DNA of 64,000 nt, taken from Diospyros lotus. Its lineage: Eukaryota; Streptophyta; Magnoliopsida; Ericales; Ebenaceae. The notes beneath the pieces were generated by a model. It saw only the letters and a program-made list of their open reading frames with translations. It had not been told where the DNA came from and ran no database searches. This document shows positions 23,601 to 32,600 of this stretch, piece by piece; position 1 is the first letter of the stretch; every line of letters begins with the position of its first letter. The stretch lies in the NCBI RefSeq assembly GCF_014633365.1, contig NC_068344.1, forward strand, positions 16,321,669 to 16,385,668. The letters run 5' to 3'. The translations under genes and the position numbers were made by a program.

Positions 23601-26600
23601 TGTCTGAGTCGTATGGGTCTGAAGGCATTCCCAAACGTTTCCACCAGGGGTCTTCATTCTAGGCTGAGGCCGATTCTTCAGGCTGAGTGGAGCTGCTGCT
23701 TTGGGCTTGATCGGGAACTGAGATGCTTTGAAGATATTCAGTCTGGGCTTTGTTAATCTTTTTAATGTATCTGGAGGAGAATTGTTCCCAGTGAGCATCA
23801 TCTTCAAGGTTGGGCCATATCTGAGGAGGAATGACTTTGTTAAGGATAGAGAGTTGTCGCTGGAGTTCTTTGAATTCTCTGGGGTAGGACAGCCAGTCTG
23901 CATGGAGGTTAAAAGGGAAGAAAGCATAATCCTGGAAGGTAGATGTATATAGGGATGATTCTACTGTAGGGATATCCGTGGCAAACCATTTGGTTTTGGT
24001 GAAGAGGAGGATGATGTACCATTTTTTAGGAGCAGTCTGGAGACTTTCATGACGAAGGGAAATACTGGAGAAATAGTGTTGCCAGTAGAAAAGTGGGTGG
24101 AACCACTCAAGGAATTGGATGGCATGGGCAGGTAGTCAGGAAGGTTGAAGCTAATGCTACCAAGTTTGGATGTGGAATTGGATTGCAATGGTGTGTTGGT
24201 CAAGGAGATACCAAAGAAACCAAAGAAGGGGTTTGGAAAAATCATTGTGAGGGAGAAAGGAGAATAAGGTGTCAAAAGGGTATTCAGGGTGTACTCCAAG
24301 ACCACCAAAATGGTGTGAACCAGAGTGTTAGATGGTTTGAAGTTGGTAATGGAGCATGTGTTTATGGATTTCATCGGGAGAGTTAAATACTCGAGGCCAT
24401 TCAGGGGGGTATAATGGGAAAGGTTGAAACATGGCAATGATAGGTATGGGGAGAGAGAATGCAGGCTTGGTTGAGAGGGGTCGGGTGAGAAAATCAGCTA
24501 GGATATTCTTCTTGCCAGGGATGTGTTTGACTGTGAAAGAGTAGCGGGAGAACCATTCTTGCTAGGGAAGTAGGAGAGGAAGGGGTAAATCTTTTTGTTT
24601 GAACTGGAGCATTTTGGGAAATGCAGCCATATCCATTTGGATTTGAAAATGGTGGTTAACAAGATGGATTTGGAACTTCTGGATTCCTCTTTTGACAACG
24701 AGAATTTCCTTGAAAGTGGAATGATAGTGGAGCTCACTGTCTTTGAATGCACTACTCTTGTATCCACAGATGGAAGTGTGGCCATCTTTTTCTTCAAGGA
24801 GAACAGCGGACCAGTAGAGGTCACTGGCATCGGTTTGAAGAATTCGGGTTCCATTGGAGGGAATGTGAAGGGGGGGAAGAGAAGGGACCAGGTTCTTGAT
24901 GGTGTGTATAGCTTGGGTATGGATAGTAGTCCAGGGAGGAGGGTTTTTCTTGAGAAGTTGTTGGAGAGGGCGTATTATAGGGGTAAGATGAGAAACAAAG
25001 TCGGATATGTAGTTAACAATGCCAAGGAATTGGTGGATTTGGGTTCGGGTAAGATGGGAGTCAGGGAATTTCTGGAGTTCTTGAGCAATGTGAGGTTGTA
25101 AGGAGATCTGCCCATCAGAGATAGTGAGACAAAGAAAATCAATGTTTGAGACAGCCAGAGACATTTTCTTGGCAGAGAGCATGATACCATATTGTTTAAG
25201 GAGGGCATAAAATTGGTGAAGGAGGTTTAAATGGTCAGAAATGGTGGAGGAGAATAGGAGGATATCATCGATGTAAATGAGGGTATTGGAGAGAATAGGT
25301 TGGAAAATACGGGTCATGGCTTTTTGGAATAAGGATGGAGCTGTTTTGAGACCGAAGGGCATGACTGTCCATTAGTAATGGAAATTAGGGATGCAGAAAG
25401 CAGTTTTGAAGCATTCCTCAGGATGAATTCCTAATTGCCAGAAACCAGCTTTGAGGTCAAATTTAGAAAAGATTGTTGCTTGTGCGAGGTGAGCAAAGAG
25501 ATCTGGTTTGGTAGGAAGAGGAAACTTGTTATCTGCAAGGAAGTGGTTGAGAGGTTGATGACAAGGCGTAATTTTCCTCGGGTTTGTTTTGCTCTTTTAT
25601 TAACATAAAAGGCTTGACAGGCCCACTGGGATGTGGTATCTTCTATGAGGTGCTCTTGTTTAAGCTAGGTGAGTTCTTGGATAGCAAGGGCATAATGATC
25701 AGGATTCATGCCAGAGTGGGTTGCCTTGGTTGGGTTAATGTCTTCATTTTTCTTAAAAGGAAGAGAAATAAAGAAGTCTAGGTTTTGCCAAAGGGGGGAT
25801 GAACACTTGGTAAGGAATTCAGAATGGGTTTCAGCACAACAATCTTGAAGGAAACGGATTTTGATTTCAGATAATTCAGTGAGGCTAAAGTGGTTACCAG
25901 AGGGTACAAAGGGGAGGAAGGATCCTTTATATGAAAGGCCTTTTTCTAAGGGTTTAATTTTTGTTTTCCAGAGCTGGCTAATGATACCCCATCCAAGAAT
26001 GAGATCTTTGCCGGGGAGAGTAGAGCCGAGGAATTTGTGCTTGATTTGGAGGCTAGGGAAAAATTGGAGGTAAACGGGCTTGATTTTGTGTTTAATGGCA
26101 AAAACTTCACCATTTGCAGCTTGGAAATACTGGTTATGGGGTTTCCAGAAGGAAGGGGGTAAGATAGCAGGATTTAAAATGGAGGTAGCAGCACCGGTAT
26201 CGAATAGAGCAATTATAGCAATGGGTTTGGAGTATTTGTCAGGGTAAATGTGTAGTCGGAGGAAGGGGGTTGGTAACACAGCTTGGATAGGGGCAACGCT
26301 AAATTGGAGGGAATCAGATTCGGAGGTTTCAGAGGAGTCGTCATCCGAGGCATAAGAGATTCCAAAGACGACCTAAGGATTATCTTCGTCTGTTTCTGAG
26401 AATAAGGATTCAAGATCAGCATCCTGGAGGGAAGCTTTTGTCACCATTTGAACATGGGAGAGGACTTTTTTTGCTTTGTTGCGAGGGCAATTTTTGGCAA
26501 AGTGGCCTATTTTTCGGCAAATAAAGCATCAATCTCCCTTGTTTTGTCCTTTGTGAAATTTGCACTTGAAGAATCTCTTCTTGGTAGGAAAGTTGGGAAA

Positions 26601-29600
26601 TTTGGACTTGCGCACTGGCTTGGACTGACTTCGAAAGGTGGAAGGACATATTTTTCTGAAATGACGGGATCGGTGCCTGTTACAATCACATGATTTTTCT
26701 TTGCATTTGATCTGGAGATCTGTGCGCGTACAAGCTTTTGCTAGCTTTATACTCATCTCTTTGATATTGGCATGTGCTTGTTGCTGAGAGCAGAATTGTT
26801 GGACAATTTTCAAGACCATTTGGTACAATTCTCCAAGTGATATGGTGGAAAGGGGAAGTTCTTTAACTTCCAATTGGCGAGAGACTTCTTGGCCAATCGG
26901 GGTTGGAATGGAGTTGAGAAATTGTTGTTTGAGATTAGGGTTATTCATGCCGCCAAGGGCATAGAATCTTCTGGCAACTTCTTGGAAATGTTTGTTCAAA
27001 TCTTTGGGATGGAAAGAACAACACTTGAGCTGAAAGTACTCCTTTCGGGCGGTGTCTGTAACATGAGTAGGTTGCCCAAGGAATTCAGTGTGAATATGCA
27101 CAATGCACCTTTCAATAGAATGCTCAGTGAGAATAAGCTGCTTAAGGAAATCATCGAGTTTATCCCACCAATCTCGCAAAATGCCAACAGTGCGAGCAAT
27201 GAGTTGGCAAAAAACATAAGGTACCGAGTCATCAGGTTTTTGCATTTCAGTAATGCACTAGGCTTGGAATTCTTGAATTTGGTGGTACCAACGGGAGGGA
27301 GAGAGGTCATCAAGGGTAAAACAAGGATGAGATGGTAGAGAGGATGGAATAAGGGGGGTGGGGTCAAAGGAAGTGGAATAGGTAGCATCAGCAATATGCC
27401 GGGGAGGGGATTCAGGATTGTTACTGGGGTTGAGAGAGGGTTCATAATCACCTAAATCAGGATTAGTATGGTAATCAAAGGTATTAGGTTTTAAGGTGGG
27501 AGCGGCTGTAGAGTCTTCTGTGGCGAAAACAAAGGGGGTGGTCTCATCTTCTGAGGTATCTGTGGGTTCAGAATCTGTCAGAAAGTGGGAAATAGGGTGA
27601 GTCATCATTTGGGGGGACTTTTGAGAGGAGGATGAAGGGTTTGGAGGGGTAAGGTTTGAATTGAAGACCTTTGCCTGCTCTAATACTATGTTGTATTATA
27701 AACCATCATCTCGTCTAAAAGTTTAAGCTATTAGATAGAGGGTTAACTTTTTTTCTTTTTTATTATTATTTTTAATCTCAATAGACATATATGCCTATAG
27801 ACCATATATTTCCTATCTTCTTTAGAGTTACTAAGAATTAGTTTAGCAAAGCTTTCAATTTTTTGTTTTCATTTTTCATTTTCAATGTTTTGTGTTTAGT
27901 TCTCGTTTTCATTTAAAAAATAAATGAAAACTTAACATGTTGACAAGAACCCCAAGTGGGGTAGCTCAAGTGGTATTAGAGTGGGAAGAACTTTGAGTTG
28001 AACAAGGGTTCAAACCATGGAAGCATCAAGTGAGACTATTTCTTGGGGCCACGAATTGTCATGACCCTATGAGCAATAAAGGGGTAATATGATAATAAAC
28101 TTATAATAGTTGTTAGAAGATAGTTTACAAGTTGTTAGGAGCACATGGGTGCTGCTAGGAATCAGTTAACAACTAGCTAGGCCTATATAAAGGCTACTTG
28201 TAAGAGGTTTGAGACGTGTGTAATGAAATGAAAATTCTATATTCCTAATTCTCTCTACCTCTCTCTCGTTTCTTCTCCAATTCTCCCTCCTTTTCCTGCT
28301 GATTTTTCCCTTTCCTTCAATTCTAACATTCTGATTTCTTCCCCTAATCCCAATCACAACTCTAGGTAACCCTAGGAATGTGACAAATGGTATTAGAGCC
28401 AATCTTTCCTTGGCTGTGATCTCGACGATCTCGTAGCAATCTGGCATCTCGTAGCAATTTGGCTTGAATGACTGAATTACGGCAATGGTCTAAACCGGCC
28501 GTTCTCAACTCTTGATAGGTGAGTGCAAGCAGCAATTTCGAGGAATCAAGGGATGGGTCATAACCGAGAGAGAAAAACACTCTCGATTTGAAATTGAGAA
28601 GTGAAGCGTAGGTCGGTTTCAGAATTCGTGCATTGTTGTGGCGAATTCCAATAGCACCAGAGGCGACGCGAACAAACTAGTGTTCGTGAGTAGGCGAAAG
28701 TCCGTCGAAGGGCAACATGGACCGCTAAGAGTTTTGCAACTAGAGCAGATGATGAGTGCGGAAGTTCCGAGATGATAGCGAGTCCGCTAGTGTTAACGCA
28801 AATGGCTAGGAGACTCGCTACCAGAGCAGAAGGCTGGTATGAGAGCTCCGTTGTAGTTGGCGACGCAGACGAGGAAGGTGTCGCAGCCATTATCAAAAGT
28901 GACCAGTGAGTAGGCAGACCCAGAGGAAGGATTCGAGGCGAGTCTAGCAGTCCGGGCGAAGGGATTGAACACCACCGATTGGAAATATCGCCCAATCGAG
29001 ATTGGAAGGAGTCCCACTGACGAAGGTTCCTGAACTAGGAGATTTTGCAAGTCAGCAATGTCAGAACGAAAAGGATTGTAGGAAGCAATCCTAGACACAA
29101 CAAATAATTGATTGAATAATTGAGTTGATCCAGTCGGGAGGCTGTGCTGGAGGTGACTTGGCCAATTGGTTTGATAGTGCCTTTGGTGACTTTTGGTTTG
29201 AAATTCAGAAAGTGTTGGTCGGAGATTGTGGACGAGTAGACAAGACGTCTCTGAAGGAAGGTTAGACGATTCATCAAAGCAGAAGAGCAACTTGATTTGC
29301 GATTGATTTTTCCGAGGCTGTTGCAGGTGCTGTTAGTAAGGTGAAGCAAAATATTCCAGCAAGTTCGATTGCCAATCATAATCGAAGGGGAGAAGTAACT
29401 CTAGCCTCGAAAGTTGCAGTTAGTTTTAACGGAAATTTCAGACAGCAATAGAAGGATGTACAGAACTCCTGCTCCTTAGTCTTTGAAGTATGCCTCAATT
29501 GAAGCAGAAGGATGCTGCATTTTTAGTGGGATATCCTGCCCATGAAGCCTTGGGAAGCAGTGCACACAAGAGATAGTCGGAGTCTTAATGGCAGCAAAAG

Positions 29601-32600
29601 AATGTTGCATTTTCAATTGGAAACAATAGGAATCATGAGCAATTTAGCTAGAAAAATTAGGCATGGGGAAAGTTGGATAATGAGTTTTGCCGAGTTGACA
29701 AGGAAACAAGCAGTGGGATACATGGAGCGTGCAAGGAATTCGGTCGTATGTTACATGAGCAGTTGCAAGAGTTTGCGATGATACTGACTAATAAGTATCA
29801 CTACAGCTTTCTCGTTGAATTCTTCGATGATTATTGCGGGAGTTTAACCTAGAGGAATTTCTTAAATGGAGCAGCTGAAAGGGAAGTCAAGATAGCAGGA
29901 AACCGATTCACTGCTTGCCTCCAAGGTGGAGTGGAAGAAGTATACCAGTTTAGGCAAAATTGACAAGGAAGATACCAACTCGTTACCCCTGTTGGTTCAT
30001 GCATGGGTTGAAGAATTTGGTGGTGTTCCGAATCAAAAGTTTGTGGGAAATGGAATAGCATTGGATCAGGAAAATCTAACTGAAGGACCATCAATCTACA
30101 CAGATATTGGGGCTGGAATCCTTCCTTTGATTTTGGACCTATCGAAAGCTATAATTCTTTGGCTTGGGTTAAAATAGGTAGCGAGAAGGTGGAGATAGCA
30201 CTAGTTGGAGGATACCTTACTACCAACATAAAAGGTTCTAGCACTGAACAATATGATGGTGTTGCTACCATTTCAGAAGGGGTACGCCAGATTACAGAAG
30301 GTGTGAACCCGTTGTCAGTGTTGAAGGTAACAGAGGTAACTAAAGCAGGGATTTTAGGGGAATGGGACACACTCGCTGAAAAGAGAGATGCTGATTTCTC
30401 TTTCAACCAAGGGAAATCTCTTACAAGTTATGACCCTGAAAGTAGTTCTCTCCATCAACAGCAAATTGAAAGTGGTGAGGAATTTTGGAAACCGGTTGTA
30501 GCTGGGGAAAAGTTAGGGGAGGTAGCTGAAGAAGTCATAGGTTTTACCGAAGGAAATGAAATTCCCGTTGCTGTGTTGGTTCTTTCTCTAGTTGGAAAAT
30601 CCAAGTGCTTGTCTATTGCATTGACGGATGAACAGATGGCTGGTGAACTAGTTAGTCAACCCTCTGGGTTCAAAACAACCAACATAGAAGATGAGGAGAA
30701 GAGGGGAATATATGTGGTAACTGGTCGGATGTGTAGGGTTGCAGGTTTCAATTGCCACCTACGTTAGGGAGCGGCTAAATTCATTAAAGGCACTTGATGT
30801 GGACATATTGACAGGTTTTGGCATCATATTGGATCCTCAAACTATGGGTACCAACAATCTTGATTTGGTAACCATTGCAAACCCAAGGGAAATGATATGT
30901 TACTTCTTGGAGATAGATGCAAACTTGATTGCAATAATCATCATTTTTGTTCCAATTGATGAGAACCTAAGAATGAAGAAGAGACCTAGAAGGAGAAAGA
31001 AAGAAAGAATGATAAACCAGATAGAGAAGGTTGGGATTGGATGAAGAGTAATGGCTACTTGCTACAAGTTCTTGGGGACAAGAACTCTCTCAAGAAGGAG
31101 AGAATTGTCATGACCCTAGGAGCAATAAAGGGGTAATATGGTAATAGGCTTATAATAGTTGTTAGGAGATATTTTACAAGTTGTTAGGAGCACATGGGTG
31201 CTGTTAAGAATCAGTTAACAACTAGCTAAGGCCTATATAAAGGCTACCTGTAAGAGGTTGGAGACGTGTGTAATGAAATGAAAATTCTATCTTCCTAATT
31301 CTCTCTATCTCTCTCTCGTTTCTTCTCTAATTCTCCCTTCTTTTTCTGCTGATTTCTCGCCCTCCTTCAATTCTAACATTCTGATTTCTTCCCCCAATTC
31401 CAATCACAATCTTAGGTAACCCTAGGAATGTGACACTACCATCCTTTGGATGTAGTCTTACCTAGTCCATGTGTGCAGGTTGGTGTGCGTGGACCCACAG
31501 ACTAGTTCACACAGCCTTGTATCGGTTGTCCTTTGAGAGACATGGGTCATGGATAGCACATGTTTCTCACCCCATACACAAAGGTACTTGGATTCTCTAA
31601 TTTTGGTGACAAAAAGGTTTGTTGGACTGACAGAAATACTATCGCTTGTTAATCCAATTTGATTTCAAGTATTCCTAAATGATATTATCTAGTTCTATAA
31701 TATTATAAGAGAGACATGCTTAGCCAGTATTCGAATCTTAGTTCATTTAACATGGATCTAAACTGCCATATATTGGTTGCTTTCCAGTTGATCCGCTGCC
31801 AACCATTTAAATATTGGCAGGCCCTGCTGATTACCACCTCATATTCCAATTTAAATAGCAGAAATCAAATAAATATGAAATGAAAAGTGAATAGTCAATT
31901 TGTCAATCAGGTCGAGAAAGTTGGAACCTGGGTCTTACCTTATGCTATTAATGTATTTTTTAATGGTTTTACCATAGACATCAGATTTTAATGTCCCTAG
32001 TTCAAAAAATAAAAAAAATAAAAATAAAAAAGGGTTGATTAATCATCTTTTGTTTTGCAGCTTGAGCAGCTAAGTGACAAACAGCGCCAGCCTGAATCAC
32101 AGCTCAAGTTCATAATAGAGGCCTGGCTACAGGTATATTATTTCTATTTCGTTTTACTGGCAGATGCCACTCTGTCATTGCATTAATTGTATTTGCAGAT
32201 AGTTGAATGTAGGCGGGTGCTAAAGTGGACATATGCTTATGGATATTATTTGCCTGAGCATGAACATGCCAAGAAGCAGTTTTTTGAGTACTTGCAAGGT
32301 ATTTCATTTCCTCCATTGAAAAAGCAGGCTTGTGGTTTTATTTGCTTTATTTTAAGATGCATGTGTATGATGCCCCTCAGGCGAGGCTGAATCTGGGTTG
32401 CAGCGCCTTCATCACTGTGCAGAGAAGGAACTGCAAGTTTACCTCAGTGAAGAGGAACCATCCACAAACTTCAATGCATTCCGTACAAAGTTAGCAGGAC
32501 TGACCAGGTATTTCTACTCAATTATTTCTTTCACGGTATAAGCTCACTCCATGCTCCAAGTTACAGTTAAATTAGGATGCCATGTGGACAGCATGACGGT

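Larger units (their letters stand above)
23240..27640 (-). mobile_element. Endogenous pararetrovirus-like element (Caulimoviridae-type pol), decayed
   Basis: Minus-strand order: an acidic leader ORF, a capsid-like region with a CCHC knuckle, an aspartic protease, RT, RNase H, then a long C-terminal stretch without integrase. No LTR pair or integrase is visible. Near the 3' side a promoter-like TCTATAAAAGGAAG (complement of about 23305-23318) resembles the TATA box of pararetroviral promoters. Lack of integrase, the RT/RNase H style and this promoter suggest an old copy of a plant pararetrovirus. A related retrotransposon is the alternative. No movement-protein domain was recognised. Stops and frameshifts make it non-functional. 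Confidence 0.55.
28057..31435 (+). mobile_element. LTR retrotransposon without pol (LARD-like 2)
   Basis: LTRs at 28057-28385 and 31106-31435 (TGTCATGACCCTA...GAATGTGACA). A primer site TGGTATTAGAGCC at 28388-28400 is one base from the initiator tRNA-Met complement. A purine tract AAGAAGGAGAGAA precedes the 3' LTR. By eye the LTRs differ at about 25 of 330 sites. No gag or pol domain is recognised inside. The flanks (CGAAT left, CTACC right) do not match, so the target duplication is missing. Its 3' end resembles that of LARD-like 1. Confidence 0.82.

Noticed and set aside
24093..25101. + strand ORFs up to 168 codons
   Set aside because: Antisense to the RT/RNase H and C-terminal region of the pararetrovirus-like element; the minus frames carry the conserved motifs.
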